Source of the DNA: Myxococcales bacterium
GTDB taxonomy: Bacteria > Myxococcota_A > Bradymonadia > UBA7976 > UBA1532
NCBI GenBank assembly: GCA_020633435.1
Contig: JACKDP010000005.1
Location: forward strand, 310,001-374,000
Direction of reading: 5' to 3'
Length of the DNA: 64,000 nucleotides
Notes under the pieces: generated by a model
The model's database searches: none
Told to the model about the DNA's origin: nothing
Seen by the model: the letters and a program-made list of their open reading frames with translations, nothing else
Made by a program: the position numbers and the translations under genes
Shown: piece after piece, positions 48,298 to 57,632 of the stretch
Layout of the letters: every line of letters begins with the position of its first letter
How positions within the stretch are numbered: position 1 is the first letter of the stretch

Positions 48298-51200
48298 GGA
48301 TCACCGACCTCGCCATCAAGCTGCGCATCAGCGTGATGGTGCTGGTGGTGCTGGCCTCCCTGGCCGGCGCGTACGCGTACATCTCCTTGCCCAAGGAGTC
48401 GGCGCCGTCGATCGAGATCCCCAACATCATCATCACCACGCTCTACCCGGGGGCCAGCCCCGACGACGTGGAGAGCCTGATCACGCGGATCATCGAGCAG
48501 GAGGCCCAGACCATCTCGGGCATCGAGGAGATCCGCTCCACCTCGACCGAGGGCGTCTCCACCGTCGTCATCGAGTTCAGCCCCGACGTGAAGCTGACGG
48601 AGGCCAACCAGCGCGTCCGCGAGAAGGTGGACCTGGCGCGGCCCAAGCTGCCCAACGACGTCGAGGAGCCGATCATCAGCGAGATCGACTTCTCCGACTT
48701 CCCCATCATGAACGTGAACCTGGCGGCGCCCTACGCCCTCACCCAGCTCAAGCAGGTCGCCGAGGACCTGAAGGACGAGCTGGAGGGCATCAACAGCGTC
48801 TCCGAGGTCATCCTGGTGGGCGGCGTCGAGCGCGAGGTCCAGGTGGACGTGGATCTGGGGGCGCTGCAGGGCTACAGCCTGGCGTTCCAGGACCTCATCG
48901 ACACGATCGTCAAGGAGAACAGCAACATCCCGGGCGGCTCGGTGGACGTGGACCACCTGAACTACCTCGTCCGGGTCAACGGCCAGTTCACCGACCCCGC
49001 CCAGATCCGCGATCTGGTGGTCAAGACGAAGGGCGGCGAGCCCATCTACGTGCGGGATCTGGCGACCGTCCAGTTCGGCTTCCAGGAGCGCAAGAGCTAC
49101 TCCCGCCTGCGGGTGCTCCAGCGCGGCACCCCCGAGGGCAAGCTCGTGCCGGTGGCCGACCACGGCTACCAGAAGGTCATCACCCTGAGCGTGAAGAAGC
49201 GCTCGGGGGAGAACATCCTCGACACGGCCTCGGCGGTCGAAGCCACGCTCGCCAAGTTCCCCATGCCGCCTGGCACCGAGGTCCTCATCACCGGCGATCA
49301 GAGCGAGCAGGTGCGGGATCTGGTCAAGGATCTGGAGAACAACATCATCAGCGGCCTCGTGTTCGTGGTCGCCGTGCTGCTGTTCTTCCTGGGGGTCCGC
49401 ACCTCCATCCTGGTCGGCGTCGCCATCCCGCTGTCGATGATGGTGAGCTTCCTCGTCTTCCAGGTGATGGGGCAAACCCTCAACTTCATTATTCTTTTCA
49501 GCTTGATCATCGCGCTGGGGATGCTGGTCGACAACGCCATCGTGCTCGTCGAGAACATCTACCGGTTCCTGGAGGAGGGGGAGAAGCCCTTCGCCGCGGC
49601 CCGCAAGGGGGCCGGCGAGGTGGCGGTGCCCGTCATCTCGAGCACCCTGACCACCGTCGCGGCGTTCGTCCCCATGCTCTTCTGGCCGGGCATCATCGGC
49701 GAGTTCATGGGCTTCATGCCGCTGACGCTCATCATCACGCTGTCGTGCTCGCTCTTCGTGGCGCTGGTGATGAACCCGGTGCTCACGGGCTACTTCGCCC
49801 GGGCCGAGGACGCCGAGCGGCGGCCGATGGCCATCTGGACGAAGATCGGCATCGTCCTGACGCTGGCGCTGCTGGCGGCGGTGCTGGGCTCGGCCAACCG
49901 CAACACCCTCATCGTGGTCTTCGGCGGCGGGGCGGGGCTGTGGGTCTTCCACATGCTGCTCATGCGGCACCTGGCCCGCTGGTTCGCGCGCACGGCCCTG
50001 CCCGCGGTGGTGGAGCTGTACCGGCGCTTCCTCGACACGATGCTGCACCGCGACTACAGCGTCCGGGCGGCCTACTGGCGCAACATGCTGGCGCTCGGGT
50101 CGCTGACGGCGGGCACGCTGCTGGCCGTGCTGGGGGGCATCATCTTCGCGTCGGTGGGCGCGCCCACGGCGAAGCTGGTGCTGCTGCCGGCGGCCTTCCT
50201 GGCGGGCCTCGGCCTGCTGGGCGTCGTCATCCACACGGTGGAGGTCATCTTCACCGGGCGCCTGACCTCGGTGAAGGTGGGCGTCGTCCTGGGCCTCGTC
50301 GTGCTGCTCATCCTCGGCGCCTTCCACCTGACCGGGGTGGACGCCTCGCCCGAGCTGATGCAGCAGCTGCTGGCCGCGCCGGTGCTGCTGGTGGGCCTGG
50401 GCATGCTGGGGCTGCTCATCCTGCGGCGCCCCCGCGCGCTCATCCTCACCGACAACCGCGCCCGGCTGCTCAACGCCACGCTGGGCGGCCTGTTCAGCAT
50501 CGTGGCGCTGTACGCGGTGGCGCCGACCGGGGTGGAGTTCTTCCCCGACACCGATCCCAACCAGGTGCAGATCTCGCTGAAGGCCGCCATCGGCACCAAC
50601 CTGGACGCCACCAACGACCTGTCGGTGGTGGCCCAGGGCCGCATGGACGCCCTGCTGACCCAGAACCCGCAGAGCAAGGCCAACGTGAAGAGCCTGCTCG
50701 TGAACGTGGGCGTGGGCGGCGATCAGCAGTTCGGCGGCGGCAGCGCCAGCCCGGACGTGGCCTCCATCAGCCTCAACCTGGCGCGCTTCGAGCACCGCGC
50801 CGAGTCGAGCACGGTGACGCTGCGCAACCTGCGCGAGCAGATCAAGGGCATCGCCGGCGCCGAGGTGGAGATCAAGCGCGACCAGGCTGGCCCGCCCACG
50901 GGCCCGCCCGTGAACATCGAGATCAGCGGCCCCGAGTTCACCGAGCTCGTCCGCATCTCGGAGTCCATCAAGGCCGAGCTGGACAAGGCGGCCGAGACGG
51001 ACATCCCCGGCCTCGTCGACGTGCGCGACAACCTGGGCACCGGCCGCCCCGAGCTGTCGGTGCACATCGACCGCGAGCGCGCCGCCCGCTTCGGCCTCGA
51101 CACCCGGCTCATCGCCTCGACCATCCGCACCGCCATCAACGGCACCGAGGCGGGCAAGTGGCGCGACGGCAAGGAGGAGTACGACATCCGGGTGCGCCTG

Positions 51201-52094
51201 AAGGGGACGGACCGCGCCAGCCTGGAGAGCCTGCGCGGCTACACCATCGTGCACGAGGGCAAGCAGATCCCCCTCGTCTCGGTGGCCGACTTCCGGGTGG
51301 GCGCGGGCCTCGGCTCCATCACCCGCAAGGACCTGCTGCGGGTGGTGACCGTCCGGGCCAACGCCCGCGAGGGGACGAACGCCCAGATGCTGCTCGGGGC
51401 CGTGCAGCAGCGCCTCGCCCCCCTCATCAAGGGGCTGCCGGCGGGCTACACGGTGAAGTACACCGGCGAGAACGAGGACCAGCAGAAGAGCTTCTCGTTC
51501 CTCGGCAAGGCCCTCGTCATCGGCGGCGGGCTCATCACCATGGTGCTGATCGCCCAGTTCAACTCGGTGCTGACGCCCTTCATCATCATGCTGGCCGTGG
51601 GCCTGAGCATGATCGGGGTGTTCCTCGGGCTCATCGTCACCCGCACCCCGTTCGGCCTCTTCACGTTCATCGGCATCATCAGCCTGGCCGGCATCGTGGT
51701 GAACAACAACATCGTGCTGATTGACTACACCAACCAGCTCAGATCCCGAGGCCGAGACAAACGCGCCTCCATCGTGGAGGCGGGCGCGACGCGCCTGCGG
51801 CCGGTGCTGCTGACGGCGCTCACGACGGTGCTGGGGCTCATCCCCCTGACCTTCGGCATCAACATCGACTTCGTGGGCCTGCTGACGAACCTCGAGCCCG
51901 ACTTCCGCATCGGCTCGGCCAACACCCAGTTCTGGGGCCCGATGGGCACCACCATCATCGCCGGCCTGACGTTCGCGACGTTCCTCACGCTGGTCATCGT
52001 GCCGGTGCTCTACTCGGTCTTCGACTCCCTCCAGGGCTGGCTGCGCGGGGTCTTCAAGCTCGGAGAGCGCGAGGCCGACGAGGACGCGGCCTGA
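48294..52094 (+). CDS. RND efflux permease with an extra membrane block
   Basis: This 1266-residue permease is of the AcrB superfamily. The N-terminal half is standard: TM1 'ISVMVLVVLASLAGAYAYIS', porter domain, and TM4 with the proton-relay Asp in 'GMLVDNAIVLVENIYRF'. Between the usual TM6 and TM7 (about residues 512-727) it carries about 215 extra residues with six hydrophobic segments. The second half resumes with 'TGVEFFPDTDPNQVQISL' and ends with 'IISLAGIVVNNNIVLIDYTN'. Usual length is about 1030-1050. Substrate is unknown; drugs or lipids are possible. GTG 48294 overlaps the adaptor stop. Confidence 0.92.
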   Translation: MRITDLAIKLRISVMVLVVLASLAGAYAYISLPKESAPSIEIPNIIITTLYPGASPDDVESLITRIIEQEAQTISGIEEIRSTSTEGVSTVVIEFSPDVKLTEANQRVREKVDLARPKLPNDVEEPIISEIDFSDFPIMNVNLAAPYALTQLKQVAEDLKDELEGINSVSEVILVGGVEREVQVDVDLGALQGYSLAFQDLIDTIVKENSNIPGGSVDVDHLNYLVRVNGQFTDPAQIRDLVVKTKGGEPIYVRDLATVQFGFQERKSYSRLRVLQRGTPEGKLVPVADHGYQKVITLSVKKRSGENILDTASAVEATLAKFPMPPGTEVLITGDQSEQVRDLVKDLENNIISGLVFVVAVLLFFLGVRTSILVGVAIPLSMMVSFLVFQVMGQTLNFIILFSLIIALGMLVDNAIVLVENIYRFLEEGEKPFAAARKGAGEVAVPVISSTLTTVAAFVPMLFWPGIIGEFMGFMPLTLIITLSCSLFVALVMNPVLTGYFARAEDAERRPMAIWTKIGIVLTLALLAAVLGSANRNTLIVVFGGGAGLWVFHMLLMRHLARWFARTALPAVVELYRRFLDTMLHRDYSVRAAYWRNMLALGSLTAGTLLAVLGGIIFASVGAPTAKLVLLPAAFLAGLGLLGVVIHTVEVIFTGRLTSVKVGVVLGLVVLLILGAFHLTGVDASPELMQQLLAAPVLLVGLGMLGLLILRRPRALILTDNRARLLNATLGGLFSIVALYAVAPTGVEFFPDTDPNQVQISLKAAIGTNLDATNDLSVVAQGRMDALLTQNPQSKANVKSLLVNVGVGGDQQFGGGSASPDVASISLNLARFEHRAESSTVTLRNLREQIKGIAGAEVEIKRDQAGPPTGPPVNIEISGPEFTELVRISESIKAELDKAAETDIPGLVDVRDNLGTGRPELSVHIDRERAARFGLDTRLIASTIRTAINGTEAGKWRDGKEEYDIRVRLKGTDRASLESLRGYTIVHEGKQIPLVSVADFRVGAGLGSITRKDLLRVVTVRANAREGTNAQMLLGAVQQRLAPLIKGLPAGYTVKYTGENEDQQKSFSFLGKALVIGGGLITMVLIAQFNSVLTPFIIMLAVGLSMIGVFLGLIVTRTPFGLFTFIGIISLAGIVVNNNIVLIDYTNQLRSRGRDKRASIVEAGATRLRPVLLTALTTVLGLIPLTFGINIDFVGLLTNLEPDFRIGSANTQFWGPMGTTIIAGLTFATFLTLVIVPVLYSVFDSLQGWLRGVFKLGEREADEDAA

Positions 52095-52255
52095 CCGCCC
52101 GACCCGTGAAGTCGCCGCCAGGATCCTGAAAACAAAGAACAATCCGTGAATGACGCGCGGCCGGTGCGTCGGCCGGGCGACTTTCGACGCGGGGGCGTGT
52201 TACTTCTCGACCACGACCCGGGTCCATGGGTCCGCCGACCGCCGCAGGAGGCCCC
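52095..52255. promoter_or_regulatory. Upstream region of the antiporter operon
   Basis: The first part (about 52125-52155) is the most A/T-rich sequence in this area and is the likely promoter zone of the antiporter operon, or the end of the RND transcript. No exact -35/-10 could be fixed. Confidence 0.35.
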
Positions 52256-52297
52256 GTGACTAGCGAGCGCCATGGGCAGGCGTGGCCGCGCCCATGA
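52256..52297 (+). CDS. Possible 13-residue leader peptide
   Basis: A GTG at 52256 lies 4 nt after AGGAGG, the best Shine-Dalgarno in this gap. It opens a 13-codon frame whose TGA (52295-52297) overlaps the ATG of the antiporter gene. Translation of this leader would bring ribosomes to the antiporter start, which has no good site of its own. Short frames of this kind also occur by chance. Confidence 0.3.
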   Translation: MTSERHGQAWPRP

Positions 52298-53535
52298 ACT
52301 CGACCCTCGTCCTCGTCCTGGTCATCGTCTTCGCCTTCGTCGTCAGCCGGGGGCTGGCGGACCGCTCGAGCCGCCGGTTCCTGCCCAGCGGCTCGGAGTT
52401 CGTGCTGGTCGGCCTGGCCGTCGGGCCCTTCGGCCTGGGCCTCGCGCGGCCGGCCACGGTAGACGCGCTGCAGCCCGTCGTCGCCCTGCTCATCGGCCTG
52501 CTCGGCTTCACCCTGGGCCTGTCGCTGCGCGGCATGCTGCGCCGGGTGGCGCTGGTGCCCACGCTCATCGCGGCCTGCGTCACCCTCGGCGGCGTCGCCG
52601 CGGTGGTGGGGGCCTTCCTGTGGGCCCTGGCCGGCCTGCCGACGGGGACGGACGTGCAGTTCGTCGTCTGGCCCGCGGTGGCCCTGGGCTGCATCGCCAT
52701 CGTCACGTCGGGCACCGTGGGCGCGCGGGTGGAGCGCATCTTCGCCGCCGCCGGGCCCGTGATGGCGTTTCTGCGCCGCGGCCCCGCCACGTTCAACGTC
52801 GTGGCGGTGGTGGGCGTCGGCCTCACCCTGGCCGCCGTGCGGGCCCACGGCGGCGGGGGCCTCACGCTCGGCACGGCGGAGTGGGTGGCCGCCAGCGTCG
52901 GCGGCGGGGTGGCCTCGGGCTTCCTCTTCGCCCTCTTCCTGGGCCAGGACCGCGACCCGCGCCGCATGTACCTCGCCTCCCTCGGCACCGTCATCCTCGC
53001 CAGCGGCGTGGCGGCGGGCGGCGGCCTGTCCCCCCTCTTCGTGAACCTGGTGGCCGGCGCCACCGTGTCGGCGCTGTCGGAGGAGGCCACCGTCGTGCGC
53101 CGCGCCCTGGGCGAGCTCTTCGCCCCCATCGACGCCGTCATCCTGGTGCTGGCGGGCACCATGTGGACGCCGCCGTCCGGGCTGGCCTGGCTGCTGCTGC
53201 CGCTCTACCTGCTGGTGCGGGCCCTCGGGCAGCGCGTCGCCGTCGGCTCGCTCCTCAGCGGGCGCGGCGAGGTGCCGCTGTCGGTGCGCGCCGGCGATGG
53301 CCTGGTGGTGCAGGGCGGGCTGGCGGTGGCCCTCGCGCTCGACTCGGCGCGGCTGGTGCCCGAGCAGGGCTCCCTCGTCCTGAGCACCGTCCTCGCGGCC
53401 GTCGTCCTCACCGATCTGGCCGCCGCGCCCATCCTGCGGCGCGTCCTCGCCGACGCCGGCGAGATCGACGCGACGCACCCCGTGCCGCCGTCGGAGGGGC
53501 CCGCGCCCCTGCCCGCGCCGGGGGAGGGCCGATGA
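52294..53535 (+). CDS. CPA2-type cation/proton antiporter membrane protein
   Basis: This 413-residue protein has about 12 membrane segments and the KefB/KefC-like Na+/H+ exchanger pattern: 'FVLVGLAVGPFGLGLARPAT', 'LLIGLLGFTLGLSLRG' and a C-terminal 'AVVLTDLAAAPILRRVL'. It has no TrkA-type nucleotide-binding tail. The ATG at 52294 is chosen; GTG 52282 is an alternative. Its TGA overlaps the ATG of the next antiporter-like gene. The two antiporters may pair, as the family works as dimers. The ion is not shown by the sequence. Confidence 0.82.
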   Translation: MNSTLVLVLVIVFAFVVSRGLADRSSRRFLPSGSEFVLVGLAVGPFGLGLARPATVDALQPVVALLIGLLGFTLGLSLRGMLRRVALVPTLIAACVTLGGVAAVVGAFLWALAGLPTGTDVQFVVWPAVALGCIAIVTSGTVGARVERIFAAAGPVMAFLRRGPATFNVVAVVGVGLTLAAVRAHGGGGLTLGTAEWVAASVGGGVASGFLFALFLGQDRDPRRMYLASLGTVILASGVAAGGGLSPLFVNLVAGATVSALSEEATVVRRALGELFAPIDAVILVLAGTMWTPPSGLAWLLLPLYLLVRALGQRVAVGSLLSGRGEVPLSVRAGDGLVVQGGLAVALALDSARLVPEQGSLVLSTVLAAVVLTDLAAAPILRRVLADAGEIDATHPVPPSEGPAPLPAPGEGR

Positions 53536-56500
53536 CCGAGGGCACCGGCCGCTGGCGGGAGGTGCTGCGGCGCCTGGGCATCCTGGCCGTGCTGCTGGGG
53601 CTCATGGCCGGCCTGCGCGCGCTGGCCCTCGACGCCCCGCTCGGCGGGACGGATCCGCGCACCCTGGCGGCCATCGGCTTCGTGCTGCTGGCGGCCTTCA
53701 CCGTGGGCGAGCTGGGCGGCCTGCTGGGCCTGCCCCGCGTCACCGGCTACATCATCGCGGGGGTGGCCCTCGGGCCCTTCGGCATCGACCTGCTGTCGAC
53801 GCGGGTGGCCGGGGAGCTGCGCGTCTTCAACACCCTGGCCCTGGGCCTCATCGCCACGTCCGCCGGCCTGGAGCTGGACGTGCGCGCCGTGGCCCGGCAG
53901 TGGCGCACCCTCGCCGCCACCGTGGCCCTCAAGCTCGTCTTGCTGCTGCTGCTCGTCGGCGGGGGGATGCTGCTCTTGCTGCCCTTCGTGCCCGGCGTGC
54001 CCGACGGGGCCGGCCCCGCGCTGGCCCTGGTGGTGGCCGTCCTGGGCATCGGCACGTCGCCGGCCATCGCCGTCGCCGTCATCAACGAGCGGCGCGCCCG
54101 GGGCCGCATGCCCGAGCTCGTCCTGGGCATGGCGGTGGTCAAGGACGTGGTGGTGGTGCTGGCCCTCGCCGTCGCCATCGCCATCGCCCGGGCGTCGACC
54201 AGCGGGGCCGACTTCGACCCGGCGGTCATCGGCCACCTCGTCAAGGAGCTGGCCTCGTCCATCGCGGCCGGGGCCGTGGTCGGCGGCCTCATCATCGCGT
54301 ACGTCCGCTTCATCGGCCGCGAGATGCTCGTCTTCGTGGCGGCCATGGTCCTCGTCGTCGCCGAGATCAGCCTGTCCATCCACCTGGAGCTGCTGCTGGT
54401 CTTCATCGTGGCCGGCCTCGTCGTGCGCAACCTGTCCCACTACGAGCACCGCGTCCTCGCGCCCCTGGAGACCGTGGCGCTGCCGGTCTTCGTGGTCTTC
54501 TTCTCCACGGCCGGTGCGAACCTTGACATCCCTGGAATCATTGCGGTTTTGCCGGTGGGGCTGGCGCTGTTCGCGCTGCGGGCCGGGGCCTTCGGCGTGG
54601 CGGGGCGGCTCGGGGCCCGCTTCGGCGGCGAGTCCCTGGACGTGCAGCGTCGCGTCTTCCTGGGCTACCTGCCCCAGGCGGGGGTGACGCTGGGCCTCGT
54701 CTACCTGGCGGTGGGCGCGCTGCCCGATCTCGCCGGCGCCCTGCAGCCCGTCGCCCTGTCCGTGGTGGCCCTGAACCTGCTCGTCGGCCCCATCACGCTG
54801 GGCGTCGCCCTGAAGCCGGGGAAGGCGGCGGCGGACGAGGCGCCCACGGTGGTGGTCGAGGCCAGCGACCCGCCCCCGCCCGTCGTCCTCGGCGTCGAGC
54901 TGCCGCCCGCCCTGGCCGTCGAGTTCAACGGCCTCGGCTACCAGCTCCACGAGGCCCGCGAGGCCTTCGCCGCCAGCCACATCGACGCCTGGCTGGCCGA
55001 GCAGCGGCAGCGCCTGCTGCCCCTCGCCGCGGCAGATCGGCCCCTCACCGAGCGCCGGCAGGAGCTGCGCAAGCTGCTGGACGCCCCGATCGGCGCCACC
55101 GACCGCGGCCGCGCCGTCGCGGCCCTGCTGCAGACGTGGCGACAGGCGCTGCTGGAGCTCTCGCCCCTGGCGGTGGTGGGGCTGGAGGACGCCCAGCGCC
55201 GCGCCCAGCCGGGGGACACCGTGCGTCGGCGCGCGCGCCGCCTGCTGGCCCGTCTGCGCCGCCAGTCCACGCGGCGGGTGCCCACCCGCATCACCGCCCG
55301 CATCCTGCTGGAGCCGGCCCTGGCCGACGCGGCCCTGCGCCTGGCGCGGAGCTGGCACCGGGCCGAGGGCGCCGTCCTCGACGAGGCCCGCGCGGCGGTC
55401 GAGGGCAGCCGGCCGCCGGACGTCGGGCGCTGCACCGCGGCGCTGCGCCAGGACGTCGAGGCCCTGCAAGGGGCCGTCGAGCGCGGCCTGGCCAGCCTGG
55501 CCGATCTGCTGGCCCGGCTCGGCGGCCCCGAGGGCCCCGCACGGCCGCTGCGCTTCAGCGCCGTCTCGCTCACCATCGAGGCCGGCGTGCGCCAGGTGGA
55601 GGCCGAAGCCGTGGAGTGGGGCCGCGTGCTGGCGGCCGCCCGCGACACCGCCGTCTTCGCCGACCTGCTGGCCCGCATCCGCCACCGCACGCTGGGCGTC
55701 GTCGAGCGCCGCCTGTTCGCGCCGCTGGCCCGCGTCCAGCGCACCCTCGCCGGCCTGCTGGGGGGCGTGCGCGAGCGGCTGGACAAGGCCCTGGCCAGCC
55801 TCGACGGCGACGAGACGACGGCGCTGGACCGCGTCGCCAGCCGCCTCTGGGCCCGCGCCGATCACCTGCGGCTGCGCCAGGCGACGAGCCGCGCCCAGGC
55901 CGGCAGCAGCCTCGCGCCCCTGTCGGTGGACCTGCGGCGGCTCATCCAGGAGTCCCCGGAGCGCCTGACGGTGGTCGCCGAGGCCACGCCGGCCGCCACG
56001 GCCGCCCTGCCCGGCCAGGTGGACCGCCGGGCTGTGCCCCTGCGGTCGCTGCTGGAGCGGCACCTCCTGGAGGAGCTGCTCTCCGATCCCGCCGTGGCTG
56101 GCCAGGCCCTCCGCGACTTCATCACCGAGCTGGACGAGCACATCGTCGAGACGCTGAACCGGGCGGCCTTCGCCCTGGAGCAGGCCGGGGAGGGGACGCC
56201 CGCCACCCGGGAGGAGGCGCGCCAGGCGACGACGCGCGCGGCCCAGGAGATCGAGGCCCTGGGGGAGCGGCTGACGCAGCAGGTGGCGGTCGCGCGCGAG
56301 CGCATGCTGGCCGCGCTGGAGCAGGCCGTCGCCCGCATCGAGTCGGCGGCCCGGGCCACCCCCGTCCTGCTGGTGGGCCGGGCGGGCAGCCGTCGGCTCT
56401 GGCGCGGGGTGCGGCGGCAGGCGGGGGAGGGCTGGCGGCGGCTGCGCACGTCGATGCAGCGGGGCCGGCAGCGCCTCGGCGCCACCTCCGACCAGATCGT

Positions 56501-57632
56501 GCACGACATCCGCGTGCGCTCGGGCCGTGAGAACCTGGACGCCGTGCGCATGGGGGCGTTCGTGCGGGCGCTGGCGCCGCCGGTGGGCGCGCTGCCCCTG
56601 CCCGGACCCTGCCAGCGCGTGCTGAGCCTGGGCCCCCTGGAAGATCGCCGCCTCTTCGTGCTGCGCACGGGCGAGCTGGCCCGGCTGGTGGAGGCCGAGC
56701 AGGGCTTCCTGCGCGGCGAGCGGCGGGCCTGCCTGGTGACGGGGCCCCGCGGCTCGGGGCGCTCGTCGCTGCTGAACATGCTGCTGCTCGAGCTCAGCAC
56801 CGAGCGCGTCCTCAAGCCGGACCTGCTCAACGTCGCCTGGCGAGGGGGCCTCGTCCCCGCCCTGGCGGCCGAGCTGGACTGCCAGCCGGAGCGGGCCGCC
56901 GTGCTGCGGGCCCTGCGCAGCCGCCGCACCGCCGTGCTCCTCGACGACCTCGAGCACGCCTTCGCGCCCACCCTGACGGGGCGGGCCGACATGGAGGAAG
57001 CCTTTGCAATCCTTCATGAATCCGCCGATCGCGTCTTCTGGGTCGCCGCCATGAACCTCGACGCGCTGCGGGTGCTGGAGGAGGTCGTGCCCCTGCGGCA
57101 CCTCTTCTCGGACGAGGTGCCGCTGCAGCCCATCGAGGCGTCGGACGTGGAGGCGCTGCTGGCCACGCGCCTGCGGCTGGTGGGCCACGATCTCGTGCCG
57201 CCCCCCGGCCGCGTGAAGCTCGCCCGCGAGCTGCAGCTTCGCCGCTGGCACGCGACCGTCGGCCGCCTGGCGGAGGGCAACCTGGCCGCCGGCCTCGTCC
57301 TCGCGCGCACGGCGCTGCAGCCGGAGGGCGAGCGCGGCGTCACGCCGAAGCCGCCGACGCCGCTGGATCTGCCCTTCGCCGGCCAGCTCGCCCCCGAGGC
57401 CATCGCCCTGCTGGCCACCCTGGTGCGCTTCGGCCCCATGGAGGTCGGCCTGCTGGCCCGCATCCTGGCGCGGCCTGTCGGGCGCGTGCGCGCGGATCTG
57501 CTGCACCTGGCCGTCACGGGGCTGGCGGCCTTCGAGGGCTCGGCCGGCCTCTTCGGCGTCCCGCCCGAGGTGGTGCCGCTGGTGGTGGCGGGCCTGCGCG
57601 CCCGCGGCATCGACGAGGAGGCCGGCCTGTGA
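53532..57632 (+). CDS. CPA2 antiporter fused to helical region and P-loop NTPase
   Basis: The protein has 1366 residues. Residues about 15-430 form an antiporter membrane domain ('VTGYIIAGVALGPFGIDLLS', 'LALGLIATSAGLELDVRAVA', 'VLGIGTSPAIAVAVINERRA', 'GMAVVKDVVVVLALAVAIAI'). Residues about 450-1030 are long, charged and Ala/Arg/Leu-rich helices with coiled-coil character. From about 1040 a P-loop NTPase follows: Walker A 'VTGPRGSGRSSLLNML' near 1070, Walker B 'TAVLLDDLEHAF' near 1133, then an AAA/STAND-like lid and a winged-helix-like end ('LARPVGRVRADLLHLAVTGL'). Normal antiporters stop near 400-650 residues with TrkA-N/C tails. The gene overlaps both neighbours by 4 nt. By inference, ATP or a bound signal controls ion flow. 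Confidence 0.85.
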   Translation: MTEGTGRWREVLRRLGILAVLLGLMAGLRALALDAPLGGTDPRTLAAIGFVLLAAFTVGELGGLLGLPRVTGYIIAGVALGPFGIDLLSTRVAGELRVFNTLALGLIATSAGLELDVRAVARQWRTLAATVALKLVLLLLLVGGGMLLLLPFVPGVPDGAGPALALVVAVLGIGTSPAIAVAVINERRARGRMPELVLGMAVVKDVVVVLALAVAIAIARASTSGADFDPAVIGHLVKELASSIAAGAVVGGLIIAYVRFIGREMLVFVAAMVLVVAEISLSIHLELLLVFIVAGLVVRNLSHYEHRVLAPLETVALPVFVVFFSTAGANLDIPGIIAVLPVGLALFALRAGAFGVAGRLGARFGGESLDVQRRVFLGYLPQAGVTLGLVYLAVGALPDLAGALQPVALSVVALNLLVGPITLGVALKPGKAAADEAPTVVVEASDPPPPVVLGVELPPALAVEFNGLGYQLHEAREAFAASHIDAWLAEQRQRLLPLAAADRPLTERRQELRKLLDAPIGATDRGRAVAALLQTWRQALLELSPLAVVGLEDAQRRAQPGDTVRRRARRLLARLRRQSTRRVPTRITARILLEPALADAALRLARSWHRAEGAVLDEARAAVEGSRPPDVGRCTAALRQDVEALQGAVERGLASLADLLARLGGPEGPARPLRFSAVSLTIEAGVRQVEAEAVEWGRVLAAARDTAVFADLLARIRHRTLGVVERRLFAPLARVQRTLAGLLGGVRERLDKALASLDGDETTALDRVASRLWARADHLRLRQATSRAQAGSSLAPLSVDLRRLIQESPERLTVVAEATPAATAALPGQVDRRAVPLRSLLERHLLEELLSDPAVAGQALRDFITELDEHIVETLNRAAFALEQAGEGTPATREEARQATTRAAQEIEALGERLTQQVAVARERMLAALEQAVARIESAARATPVLLVGRAGSRRLWRGVRRQAGEGWRRLRTSMQRGRQRLGATSDQIVHDIRVRSGRENLDAVRMGAFVRALAPPVGALPLPGPCQRVLSLGPLEDRRLFVLRTGELARLVEAEQGFLRGERRACLVTGPRGSGRSSLLNMLLLELSTERVLKPDLLNVAWRGGLVPALAAELDCQPERAAVLRALRSRRTAVLLDDLEHAFAPTLTGRADMEEAFAILHESADRVFWVAAMNLDALRVLEEVVPLRHLFSDEVPLQPIEASDVEALLATRLRLVGHDLVPPPGRVKLARELQLRRWHATVGRLAEGNLAAGLVLARTALQPEGERGVTPKPPTPLDLPFAGQLAPEAIALLATLVRFGPMEVGLLARILARPVGRVRADLLHLAVTGLAAFEGSAGLFGVPPEVVPLVVAGLRARGIDEEAGL

